Source of the DNA: Acidimicrobiia bacterium
GTDB lineage: Bacteria; Actinomycetota; Acidimicrobiia; Spongiisociales; Spongiisociaceae
Assembly (NCBI GenBank): GCA_021296345.1
Contig: JAGWAN010000004.1
Coordinates: forward strand, 1-56,779
Direction: 5' to 3'
DNA: 56,779 nt
The first letter of the stretch is position 1. Every line of letters begins with the position of its first letter. The notes beneath the pieces were generated by a model, which was not told the DNA's origin, searched no databases, and worked only from the letters and a program-made list of their open reading frames with translations. This document shows, one piece after another, positions 32,640 through 40,363 of this stretch. The position numbers and the translations under genes were made by a program.

Positions 32640-34754
32640 GTGACACTTCGAGATCGCTCACTGCTGGCCGAGATCCTGCCTCCGGAGGACCGCGCCATCG
32701 AGTCGGTGGTCGGCCGGTACCAGCGGGTGGCCGGCGCCGTGACCCGTGTCGCACGCACCGTGTCCGGCAGGGAGGAACTGCGGGTGACGCTCGGATCCTC
32801 CAGCAGGGCATCCGAGCATGAGGTGGTGATCGACCCCGGACTCTTCCAAGCCGCCTACGGGCGCAGAGCCCCCGTCACCGCCGAGGAGACCGCTCTCGCC
32901 TCGGCGCTCCACGAGGTGATCCACCTGGTCTCCTCCGACTTCGACGAGCGCCGGCCCCTACCGGATCATTGGCTCGGGGACGACCATCCCAGCCCAAAGG
33001 ACGGCGAGGAGTTCACCGTGCTGGAGGCCCTCGACCGGACGGGCGGCCCCCCGGCCGAGGCTCTCTTCTTCGCTATAGAGGATGCGCGCCAGGAGCGTCA
33101 AGGTCTGGAGGCCTATCCGGGCGCCCGCTCCGTTCTCGAAGACCTCTACCGGTCCTCCCTACGAAGAGCGCTGGCGGGCAGCGGTCCTCTGACCCGGTTC
33201 ACCATCGCCTGCTTCATGTCCGTGGGAGGGTACGTGCCCCCCGACCGCCTGGAACGGCTCCTCGATTCCCGTTCCGGGGCTGCCTGGGCGGACTCCCGCA
33301 CCATTCTCGAAGAGGCATCGGTCGCCATACAACCTTGGGATACCGGCGAGCTGGCCATGCAGCTCCTTGCCATCGCAAAGGCCCACAGCTTGATCCGAAA
33401 AGCCCCGCCGGACGACCAACCGGCTCGCCGCGAACGGGAGCAGGCCGAGAAGGACGCCATGATCGACGGCCTCGACCGGGTCAGGCTCTTCTCTCCAGCC
33501 GTCCAGGATGCCGATCACTACAACGAGGTCCGCCAAGGGGCCGAGGATCCCACCGGTCTCGACCTCCGGCCGTCCCGGATGGACCGGACCTCCGGCGAAG
33601 GAACCGACCAGCTGCTGATGGTCAGCCAGGCCCCCGTCATCTATCTCCCCAACGGCCAGCGCGGCAAGCTGGCCGTGGCTCGCGTTCCCGACTCATTCCG
33701 CAGTTTCTCCCACCGGGGGAGAACGGCCCTCGTGGACGCGGCCCGGGAATGGAACGTAGATCAGAGGCGGGTGGGGGGCGAGCTGCATCCCCTGTTCATC
33801 GCGAACCAGCGTCGCGGGTTGAGGTCGGGCTTCGACGCCGGCGACCTGTCACCCCACGCCGCCCTGCTTCTGGGCGGCGGCCTCTACCAGCGGATGTTCG
33901 AGCGCCGCTCCGTCTCGACCCGCCGCTCCTACGCGGTCAGCGTTCTGGTGGACGGATCAGCCTCCATGCTCCAGCCACGGCGCCTGTCGGCGCCCCGCGA
34001 CCGCCGCCCTTGGGGTCTTGCGGCTGCCATGCTCGGCGCCTGGACCCTGGCCGCCATGTGCAACGAACTCCGGGTGGACTTCGAGGTGGCTCTGTTCAAC
34101 CGAGCCTTCGCCGCCCAGGTGGACGACACCGAGTGGACCTATTCCCGCCGCCGGGCCGCCGCCATCAGCGAGTTGCGCCAGAGCCACGGAGCAGCGGCCG
34201 AACGGCTCACCTCCACCGTCAACCACTACGTCCTGTCGGCCTTCCACGAACCCTGGCGGCGATCCGACGACCTCCTCGCCGGGCTGTTCTGGACGGCTGC
34301 GCGCGCAAGCGAGGCGGGTATCGAGGCACGGCGCAACCCGCGCCGGACCCCACCCGTATCGCTCTTCGAGAAGGGCGCCAACGTGGACGAGCTGAACGTC
34401 ACCTACGCGGCAGGGCGTCTGGCCAACCACGGCGCCCGGGTCCGGGTGATGGTGGTCCTCGCCGACGGGATGACCAGGGGGTCGGTGGAGGCTCTGGCCC
34501 GGTCGGTCGAGGAAGTGGACGGGCGGGGCACCACGGTTCTGGGGATCGGCGTGGGAGATGATACGGTGGTCTCCGCCTACCGTCACCACCAAGTGATCTC
34601 CCGTCCGGACGAACTGGCCAACTCCATGGTGGCCGGAGTGAGGATGGCGCTCCGGCGGGGTCTGGCCCTCGACGGGGAGGACACCTGGTGGATTCGGGCG
34701 GGCCGCCAGCAAACCGGGAGCAGCCCTCTCATGCCGGAACTACGCAGTGCCTGA
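32640..34754 (+). CDS. CobT-like VWA protein with an HEXXH motif
   Basis: A 704-residue two-part protein. The N-terminal region has an HEXXH zinc-metallopeptidase-like motif, H91-E-V-I-H95 (SALHEVIHLVSSD), with ALFFAIEDARQERQG near residue 150, which matches the helix of CobT-like proteins. The C-terminal third is a VWA domain with the MIDAS motif VLVDGSASM at about 433-441 and RVMVVLADGMT later. CobT is the VWA subunit of aerobic cobalt chelatase and works with the AAA subunit CobS; here a CobS-like gene overlaps by eight bases. No CobN or other B12 gene is nearby, so chelatase function is doubtful. The GTG at 32640 is used; a GACAAT box lies eight bases before it. Confidence 0.8.
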   Translation: MTLRDRSLLAEILPPEDRAIESVVGRYQRVAGAVTRVARTVSGREELRVTLGSSSRASEHEVVIDPGLFQAAYGRRAPVTAEETALASALHEVIHLVSSDFDERRPLPDHWLGDDHPSPKDGEEFTVLEALDRTGGPPAEALFFAIEDARQERQGLEAYPGARSVLEDLYRSSLRRALAGSGPLTRFTIACFMSVGGYVPPDRLERLLDSRSGAAWADSRTILEEASVAIQPWDTGELAMQLLAIAKAHSLIRKAPPDDQPARREREQAEKDAMIDGLDRVRLFSPAVQDADHYNEVRQGAEDPTGLDLRPSRMDRTSGEGTDQLLMVSQAPVIYLPNGQRGKLAVARVPDSFRSFSHRGRTALVDAAREWNVDQRRVGGELHPLFIANQRRGLRSGFDAGDLSPHAALLLGGGLYQRMFERRSVSTRRSYAVSVLVDGSASMLQPRRLSAPRDRRPWGLAAAMLGAWTLAAMCNELRVDFEVALFNRAFAAQVDDTEWTYSRRRAAAISELRQSHGAAAERLTSTVNHYVLSAFHEPWRRSDDLLAGLFWTAARASEAGIEARRNPRRTPPVSLFEKGANVDELNVTYAAGRLANHGARVRVMVVLADGMTRGSVEALARSVEEVDGRGTTVLGIGVGDDTVVSAYRHHQVISRPDELANSMVAGVRMALRRGLALDGEDTWWIRAGRQQTGSSPLMPELRSA

Positions 34755-35754
34755 CCACCCCACCAAGGTCACCTTCACCGACCCGACCGGGGAGGGCCGG
34801 CCCATCACCCTGGACACGGTCGCGGTTCCCGGGAGAGACGTCCGGGACCACGAGCAGCGCGTCAACAAGATTCCCGTGCCGGACCCCCATTACGTTGATG
34901 TAGGCATGCTGTACCGCTTCGCCCAGGTGGAGAGGATCCGCCGGGAGCAGCCCGACGGCACGGTGCCGCTCCACTTGGCGGTGCGGGGACACATGGGGAC
35001 CGGCAAGGATCACGACATCGAACAGTTCGCCGCCCTCTTGCGCCTGCCCTATTACCGGATCCCTCTGACCGGCGAGGTGCGCGACATCACCCTCATCGGT
35101 TCCGTGAAGCTCTACGGAGACGGCCTCGGCGGCACGGAGAGCCGCTGGGAGGATGGTGACATTACCCGGGCGTTGAGGGGACCCGCTCTCGTGAACCTGT
35201 CCGAGCTGAACGCCGCCGGGGCCGAGACCCTATTCGCCCTGCACGGCCTGCTCGACCGTTACGCGGCGCTGGACCTTCCGACCGGCGAGACAGTACCCCT
35301 CCGGGAGGACGTCCGCCTGTTCGGAACCATGAACCCGACCGACCTGCGCGACTACGCCGGCACCCAGACCCTCAACAAGGCCTTTGCCGACCGGTGGGTC
35401 GTCTGGGAGAAGGACTTCCCCGACATCTCCGAGATCGAGGCCATGCTGGACCGCCGCTATCCGTCGATGCGCGACGTGTACGTGCGCCACATCAGCAGGC
35501 TGGCCACCGAGATCAACCGGTCGTTCCTCTCGACCGATCCGGGCACCCGGGTGGAGACACCGATCAGCCTGCGGACGGTTCTCGACCGCCTTCCGGTGGG
35601 CCTGATGATGTATAGGCAGTGGCAGGACCCGCTCCGCACGGCGTGGGAAGCCATGGTGCTCCCCCACATCGATGCTTACGACATCGACCACTACGAGACG
35701 GTCTGGGCGGCCTGCGTGCGCAAAGGACCATCCGACCCGCCGTTCGGTTCGTAG
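34747..35754 (+). CDS. CobS-like AAA+ ATPase with unusual Walker motifs
   Basis: A 335-residue ATPase resembling CobS/MoxR. The Walker A loop is RGHMGTGKDHDIEQFA (residues 80-95), with Asp88 after the lysine where Thr or Ser is normal. The Walker B segment is PALVNLSELNAAG, with Ser152 where the Asp is normal and Glu153 retained. Later features are regular: sensor-like LFGTMNPTDLRDYAG, arginine-rich LNKAFADRWVVWEKDF, and a helical C-terminus. The GTG start overlaps the upstream VWA gene, so the two subunits are co-translated. MoxR/CobS-VWA pairs act as chaperones that insert metals or remodel complexes; the target of this pair is unknown. Confidence 0.85.
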   Translation: MPDHPTKVTFTDPTGEGRPITLDTVAVPGRDVRDHEQRVNKIPVPDPHYVDVGMLYRFAQVERIRREQPDGTVPLHLAVRGHMGTGKDHDIEQFAALLRLPYYRIPLTGEVRDITLIGSVKLYGDGLGGTESRWEDGDITRALRGPALVNLSELNAAGAETLFALHGLLDRYAALDLPTGETVPLREDVRLFGTMNPTDLRDYAGTQTLNKAFADRWVVWEKDFPDISEIEAMLDRRYPSMRDVYVRHISRLATEINRSFLSTDPGTRVETPISLRTVLDRLPVGLMMYRQWQDPLRTAWEAMVLPHIDAYDIDHYETVWAACVRKGPSDPPFGS

Positions 35755-35764
35755 CGTCGGCACG

Positions 35765-36676
35765 GTGCCACGGTTCGCCGCGGTCGATATCGGCACCAAC
35801 TCCACCCGGCTGCTGATCGCCGATGTAGAGCGCCACGGTGTGGCCGATGTGGAGCGGATCGAGAAGGTGACCGGGTTGGGGCGGGACTCGACCCGATCAG
35901 GACGGCTGGCGCCGGAATCCATCCGGCGGACCGCCCGTGTGCTGGCCGGATACGGGCAGCGGATCCGATCGGCCGGCGTCACCGGTTCTCGGGCGGTCGC
36001 CACCGCCGCCACCCGTGATGCGGTCAACCGCGAGGAGTTCCTGGCAGCCGCCCGGCAAGCGCTGGGTTTCCAACCCGATGTCATAGGCGGTGAGGAGGAG
36101 GCCGATCTGTGCTTCCGGGGCGCCACCGCCCGGAGTAGCACCCGCGGCGAGACCGTTGTGGTCGACATCGGCGGGGGAAGCACCGAGATCGTGACCGACC
36201 ACGGCGGCGTCTCGGTGAACATCGGATCGATCCGGCTCACCGACCGGTGCCTGCCGGCCCATCCTGCCACCCCCGCGCACCTGGCCGCGGCCCGCGAGGC
36301 CGCCACCGAGGCGTTGCGCTCCGCCGATCCCGTCCGCCGAAAGATTGGGCTCGGCACCGCCGGCACGTGGACGACTCTGGCCGCCATCCTTCTGCGACTA
36401 GACCGCTTCGATCCGGCGGGCATCGAGGGCGCCGGGCTGAGCCTGGCCGACCTCGAAGGCATGGTGTCCCGGCTGGGGAGGCTCACGCTCGACCAGAAGC
36501 GGGCCATCCCCGGCCTCGACCCGTTGCGGGCGCCCGTGATCCTGGGCGGCGCCGTCATCGCCGAGACCGCCCTCCGGGTTCTCGGCCTGGAACGGATTAC
36601 GGTGACCGGCTACGACATCCTCGACGGAGTATGCCTGGCATTGGCGGAGGGCGCCGGTCTGACTGTCACCACCTGA
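35765..36676 (+). CDS. Ppx/GppA family exopolyphosphatase
   Basis: A 303-residue ASKHA-fold phosphatase of the Ppx/GppA family, which degrades polyphosphate or the pppGpp alarmone. The two nucleotide/phosphate loops are AAVDIGTNSTRLLI near the N-terminus and VVVDIGGGSTEIV in the middle; ELTGEEEA-type motif appears as VIGGEEEADLCF. The C-terminal HD domain of long Ppx proteins is absent, as in actinobacterial Ppx1. The GTG at 35765 gives the normal N-terminus VPRFAAVDIG; the frame is open further upstream inside the previous gene. It lies 10 bases after the CobS-like gene and may be co-transcribed. Confidence 0.9.
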   Translation: MPRFAAVDIGTNSTRLLIADVERHGVADVERIEKVTGLGRDSTRSGRLAPESIRRTARVLAGYGQRIRSAGVTGSRAVATAATRDAVNREEFLAAARQALGFQPDVIGGEEEADLCFRGATARSSTRGETVVVDIGGGSTEIVTDHGGVSVNIGSIRLTDRCLPAHPATPAHLAAAREAATEALRSADPVRRKIGLGTAGTWTTLAAILLRLDRFDPAGIEGAGLSLADLEGMVSRLGRLTLDQKRAIPGLDPLRAPVILGGAVIAETALRVLGLERITVTGYDILDGVCLALAEGAGLTVTT

Positions 36677-36683
36677 TGGGGTC

Positions 36684-36702
36684 CCACCACTTCTGCTGGT
36701 GG
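36684..36702 (+). terminator. Possible terminator hairpin after the ppx gene
   Basis: CCACCA and TGGTGG form a 6-bp stem around a 7-base loop, eight bases after the stop. No U-tract follows, so intrinsic termination is uncertain. Confidence 0.3.
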
Positions 36703-36804
36703 TCCTTCGGACGCGGCGGGTAACCACTAGAGCGAGGTACCAGGCCCTACCTTCCATGGGTCTGCCATTAGTCAAGGTCAGTAGTCATCACACACCTGTT
36801 CTTT

Positions 36805-36841
36805 AGTCAGGTTGACTCATCCATATGACTACAGATATAGT
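36805..36841 (+). promoter_or_regulatory. Promoter and operator of the toxin-antitoxin operon
   Basis: -35 TTGACT at 36812-36817 and -10 TATAGT at 36836-36841 with an 18-base spacer. A perfect inverted repeat AGTCA-GGT-TGACT (36805-36817) covers the -35. TAGTCA-type half sites also occur at 36769-36774, 36782-36787 and, inverted, 36826-36831. This is the expected layout for autorepression by a ribbon-helix-helix antitoxin. Confidence 0.65.
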
Positions 36842-36848
36842 GGCATCC

Positions 36849-37094
36849 ATGGCAAAGCGACTACAGGTTCTCCTGGACGAGGCCGAGTATCTCGAGATTC
36901 GGCAGGCGGCTGAGAGGGAGCGGATGAGCATTGCAGAGTGGGTTCGCCAATCGCTCAGGACTGCTCGGCGTGTCGAGGCGGAGAAGGTGTCAACCAAGCT
37001 GCGGGCCCTGGCTGATGCGCTGGTACATGACTTCCCGACGGGCGACATAGAGGAGATGCTGGACGACATAGAAGCGGGACGCGCTCTCACTTGA
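36849..37094 (+). CDS. Ribbon-helix-helix antitoxin (VapB-like)
   Basis: An 81-residue protein. The N-terminal MAKRLQVLLDEAEYLEIRQ strand and helices with ERMSIAEWVRQSLRTARR form a ribbon-helix-helix DNA-binding fold; the C-terminal acidic tail (DFPTGDIEEMLDDIEAG) would wrap the toxin. The ATG at 36849 is chosen over 36825 because it lies seven bases after the TATAGT box, while 36825 sits inside the promoter. The TGA overlaps the TTG start of the PIN toxin gene (TTGA), the usual arrangement. It likely represses its own operon through the TAGTCA repeats. Confidence 0.88.
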   Translation: MAKRLQVLLDEAEYLEIRQAAERERMSIAEWVRQSLRTARRVEAEKVSTKLRALADALVHDFPTGDIEEMLDDIEAGRALT

Positions 37095-37486
37095 TATTCG
37101 TAGACTCGAATATCCCGATGTACCTCGTGGGCGCGTCGCACCGGCACAAGGATCGCTCCCTGGTCCTCGTGACCCGGCTGGTGAGAGACGAGCAACCGAT
37201 GGTCACCGGCATCGAGGTGTACCAAGAGATCCTGCATCGGTACACAGCGATCGACCATCCGGACGCCATAGACCCCGCTTTCGATGTCCTAGACGCGATT
37301 GTCGATGACGTCCTGGGGTTCGGCATGCAGGAAATACGCACTGCCAGGTCGATTATCGCTTCAGTTCCCGGTTTGTCTGCGCGGGACGCGCTGCATGTGG
37401 CCGTAATGCGGGCGGCTGGGATAACCCGGATCCTGAGCTTCGACCGGGGCTTCGATAGATGCGCCGGGATCGAACGGATCAGTTGA
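37091..37486 (+). CDS. PIN-domain toxin (VapC-like ribonuclease)
   Basis: A 131-residue PIN-domain protein. The acidic metal-binding residues are D5 (IFVDSNIP), E42 (TGIEVYQEIL), D99 (LSARDALHVAV) and D118 (ILSFDRGFD), the full VapC-type set, so it is predicted to be an active endoribonuclease that cuts tRNA or rRNA when freed from the antitoxin. The TTG start overlaps the antitoxin stop and the frame has no other start giving an intact N-terminus. The next gene starts 88 bases on with its own ribosome site. Confidence 0.88.
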   Translation: MIFVDSNIPMYLVGASHRHKDRSLVLVTRLVRDEQPMVTGIEVYQEILHRYTAIDHPDAIDPAFDVLDAIVDDVLGFGMQEIRTARSIIASVPGLSARDALHVAVMRAAGITRILSFDRGFDRCAGIERIS

Positions 37487-37573
37487 GAAAGAGGGCGTCC
37501 CGGCGGGATCCGTCAGAAAGAGCCTTCGTAATGCGGAACCCTCCCTAGCCTTGGGGATGACGCCGGAGGAAAC

Positions 37574-38647
37574 ATGGCCCGATACAGCATGGGAGACCCG
37601 CAACTGGACGAGACGATCCGAGATCTCGTCGCTCGAGCCGGGGACGGTGACAACCAGGACCTGATCGCCGAGCTGATGACTACCGCCCTCAAGCTCCACA
37701 GGGATCGGGCCGACCGCTGGGAGATCAAGCTCTTCAACAGCGCCCTCAAGGAGATGCGTTACTCCTCTAAGGTGTTCAGGTCCTATGTCGAGACGCCGAA
37801 GGTGACCATCTTCGGATCGGCGCGCACCTCGCCCGACCATCCCGACTACCGGCTGGCCTGCGAGTTCGCCCGCCTGATGTGGGAGGACCGGGGATGGATG
37901 GTGGTGACGGGCGCCGGCCCGGGGATCATGGAGGCCGGAAACCGGGGCGCCGGCCGGGAGGGCTCCTTCGGCGTCAACATCCGGTTGCCGTTCGAAGCCG
38001 AGGCCAACCCCCACATTGCGGAGTCCCGGCTGATAAACTTCAAGTACTTCTTCACCCGCAAGCTCGGGTTCGTGAAAGAGTCCCACGCCTTCGCCATCTT
38101 CCCGGGCGGCTTCGGCACCATGGACGAGGCCTTCGAGCTCCTCACGCTGATCCAGACCGGAAAGGCGCCCATCCAGCCGGTCGTCCTGATGGAGTCCGGC
38201 ACGTCCTACTGGTCCTCGTGGCAGGAATTCGTCCGGGACCGCCTTGAAGGGCACGGGATGATCAGCCCAGCGGACGCCAACCTGTTCGTGCTCACCGACA
38301 AAGCCCAAGCCGCGGCCGACGAAATCTGCCGGTTCTACGCCAACTATCACTCCCAGCGCTACGTGGACGGGCGGCTAGTGGTCAGGGTGCGACACGCCCC
38401 CACCGAGCGGCAGGTGGAACACCTCAACGAGGAGTTCGCCGACATCCTCGCCCGGGGCCGAATCAAGGCAATCGGCCCCCTGGAGGCCGAGATCCGTGAT
38501 GGAGACGCGCTCGACTGTGCCCGGCTGGCGATGTGGTTCGACCGGCGTAGCCTGGGACGCCTGCGCCTGCTGGTCGACCGGCTCAACGGCTACGTCTACG
38601 AGACCCCGGGGTTCGAGGGTCCGTTACCCAGGCCGCATACAGCCTGA
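37574..38647 (+). CDS. LOG family (TIGR00730-like) Rossmann-fold protein
   Basis: A 357-residue protein of the LOG/lysine-decarboxylase-like family, whose best-known members release cytokinins from nucleotide precursors (phosphoribohydrolase). The signature PGGFGTMDE is near residues 176-184, and the first motif VVTGAGPGIMEAGNRGA is present. The protein is longer than the typical 190 residues, with a 75-residue N-terminal extension and a C-terminal domain of about 100 residues, as in the larger bacterial subgroup. GGAGGAAAC precedes the ATG. Its substrate in this organism is not known. Confidence 0.88.
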   Translation: MARYSMGDPQLDETIRDLVARAGDGDNQDLIAELMTTALKLHRDRADRWEIKLFNSALKEMRYSSKVFRSYVETPKVTIFGSARTSPDHPDYRLACEFARLMWEDRGWMVVTGAGPGIMEAGNRGAGREGSFGVNIRLPFEAEANPHIAESRLINFKYFFTRKLGFVKESHAFAIFPGGFGTMDEAFELLTLIQTGKAPIQPVVLMESGTSYWSSWQEFVRDRLEGHGMISPADANLFVLTDKAQAAADEICRFYANYHSQRYVDGRLVVRVRHAPTERQVEHLNEEFADILARGRIKAIGPLEAEIRDGDALDCARLAMWFDRRSLGRLRLLVDRLNGYVYETPGFEGPLPRPHTA

Positions 38648-38822
38648 GCCCTGCCAGAACCAGACCGCAGTGGCCTGTACCGAGCTCCGGATCCGGCGCG
38701 GTCGAGCGACCATAACCGGGCGATCCCACGTCTCTGATTCCCTCTCGAGAAGCGGGCGGCCCGACCGGTAAAACAACGGAGGCAAGGGTCTCACCGGCAG
38801 GCCGATTAGGGATTTGCAATGG

Positions 38823-38828
38823 TAAACT
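38823..38828 (+). promoter_or_regulatory. -10 box of the DinB-like gene
   Basis: TAAACT, exactly seven bases before the ATG at 38836, consistent with a leaderless transcript for the two-gene unit that follows. Confidence 0.45.
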
Positions 38829-38835
38829 TGGGATC

Positions 38836-39573
38836 ATGCGGGAAGTATTGTCCGATCTCGTTGCCGAGCAACAACAACTAGATCAGTTCCTCCAGAGGAT
38901 CACCGTCAACAAGTGGAGCACCCGGATCCCCCACCACGAGTGGACCATCCGCGACACGATCTCCCACCTGGCCCATTTCCAGGAGTACGCCTACAACGCC
39001 ATCGCGGAGGACGGCGCCATGCTCGACGACCTCGACGAGTACGAGAGCATCGATGACTTCGCCGAGGTAGGCATCGAACGAGGCCGGCAGATCCGCCCCC
39101 AGGATGTGATCGAGTGGTGGCGGCTCGGCAGGGCACAGGTCGTGGACGCCTTGAGCAGGGCCTCGGCCACCGACCGCGTTACATGGGTGTACTCGGACAT
39201 GTCCACCAAGACTTTCGCCACACTCCAGATGGCGGAAGTCTGGGCGCACGGCCTCGACCTCTACGAAGCGATGGACGAGGAGCCGGAGGATACGGATCGC
39301 CTGCGCCATGTCATCTGGTTCGCCCACAAGACCCTCCCATGGGCCTTCGACCTGGCCGGGTACGAGTACACCGAACCGGTCCGGATCGAGGGGATCGGGC
39401 CCATGTACGCCAAGTACGTGGCCGGCCCCGAGGACGCGGATCAGCTCATTCGCGGTCCGGCAGGGGAGATCTGTCGGGTAGCGGTCGGGCGGCTCCATCC
39501 GGACGACGCCGAGAACGTCATCCTGAAGGGCGACGTCGCCGAGGTAGCCTTCCGGGAGATGCGCATCTTCTGA
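38836..39573 (+). CDS. DinB/maleylpyruvate isomerase-like protein (TIGR03084 type)
   Basis: A 245-residue member of the DinB-like metal-dependent superfamily. The N-terminal helical bundle begins VLSDLVAEQQQLDQFL and contains WTIRDTISHLAHFQEYA, the first His ligand helix; LQMAEVWAHGLDLYEAM supplies further His residues, as in mycothiol-dependent maleylpyruvate isomerase. The C-terminal part includes a SCP2-like region (DADQLIRGPAGEICRVAVGRL). Actinobacterial members often use mycothiol. The TGA overlaps the ATG of the BtpA-like gene, so they are coupled. The substrate is not known. Confidence 0.82.
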   Translation: MREVLSDLVAEQQQLDQFLQRITVNKWSTRIPHHEWTIRDTISHLAHFQEYAYNAIAEDGAMLDDLDEYESIDDFAEVGIERGRQIRPQDVIEWWRLGRAQVVDALSRASATDRVTWVYSDMSTKTFATLQMAEVWAHGLDLYEAMDEEPEDTDRLRHVIWFAHKTLPWAFDLAGYEYTEPVRIEGIGPMYAKYVAGPEDADQLIRGPAGEICRVAVGRLHPDDAENVILKGDVAEVAFREMRIF

Positions 39574-40349
39574 TGGCCTCCCGCCAACTCATTGGGATGG
39601 TCCACGCTCTACCCCTCCCCGGCTCGCCTTCCCACCACCCGCCCACAGCGGCCATCGTGGAGCGCGCCGTAGAGGATGCGATCCGACTCGAGGAGAGCGG
39701 CTTCGATGCGGTCCTGGTCGAGAACTACGGAGACGCTCCGTTCTTCGCCGACCGGGTACCCCCGGTCACCGTGGCATCCATGGCCCGGGTGGTGGCCGCA
39801 GTCCGAGACTCGGTTGACATTCCCGTGGGGGTCAACGTGTTGCGCAACGACGCCATCGCCGCACTCTCGATCGCCGCCGCCTGTGATGCCCGGTTCATCC
39901 GGGTGAACGTCCTCTCGTCCATGATGTACACCGACCAGGGCCCAATAGTCGGCCAGGCCGCCCGGTTGTCCCGGCTGCGGGCGGCACTGAGCCCCACGAT
40001 CGAGGTGCTGGCCGACCTGTTCGTGAAGCACGCCACTCCCCCGCCCGGCCTCCGCATCGAGGACGCGGCGACCGATCTCCGGGACCGGGCAATGGCGGAC
40101 GGAATCATCCTCTCCGGACGTGGGACCGGCCTGCCAGCAGACCGGGACATGATCCGGCAGGTCCGACGGGCGGTTCCCGACACCCGGTTGCTGGTGGGAT
40201 CAGGAGTCGACAGGGAGTCCGTCGCCTCCGTGCTCCAAACCGCCGACGGGGTGATCGTGGGCACGGCCATCAAGGAGCAGGGCGATGTCCGCCGCCCCGT
40301 GGACCCGGCCCATGCCCGGGCGCTGGTCCAGGCCGCTCGTTCCGTCTGA
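39573..40349 (+). CDS. BtpA/SgcQ family TIM-barrel protein
   Basis: A 258-residue TIM-barrel protein of the BtpA family. LIGMVHALPLPGSP at the N-terminus, FDAVLVENYGDAPF, VGVNVLRNDAIAALSIA, FIRVNVLSS and the phosphate-binding GSGVDRESV/GVIVGTAIK are the family landmarks. BtpA was named for photosystem I accumulation in cyanobacteria, but most members occur in non-photosynthetic bacteria and their reaction is unclear; some are in sugar operons. The ATG at 39573 overlaps the DinB-like stop. It converges with the HNH gene 15 bases away. Confidence 0.85.
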   Translation: MASRQLIGMVHALPLPGSPSHHPPTAAIVERAVEDAIRLEESGFDAVLVENYGDAPFFADRVPPVTVASMARVVAAVRDSVDIPVGVNVLRNDAIAALSIAAACDARFIRVNVLSSMMYTDQGPIVGQAARLSRLRAALSPTIEVLADLFVKHATPPPGLRIEDAATDLRDRAMADGIILSGRGTGLPADRDMIRQVRRAVPDTRLLVGSGVDRESVASVLQTADGVIVGTAIKEQGDVRRPVDPAHARALVQAARSV

Positions 40350-40363
40350 GAGCTCCGGGCCGG

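Noticed and set aside
32969-34561. Long open frame of 530 codons on the plus strand in a different phase
   Set aside because: It overlaps the VWA/HEXXH gene, is rich in Arg, Pro and Gly as expected for a shadow frame in GC-rich DNA, and has no recognisable motif.
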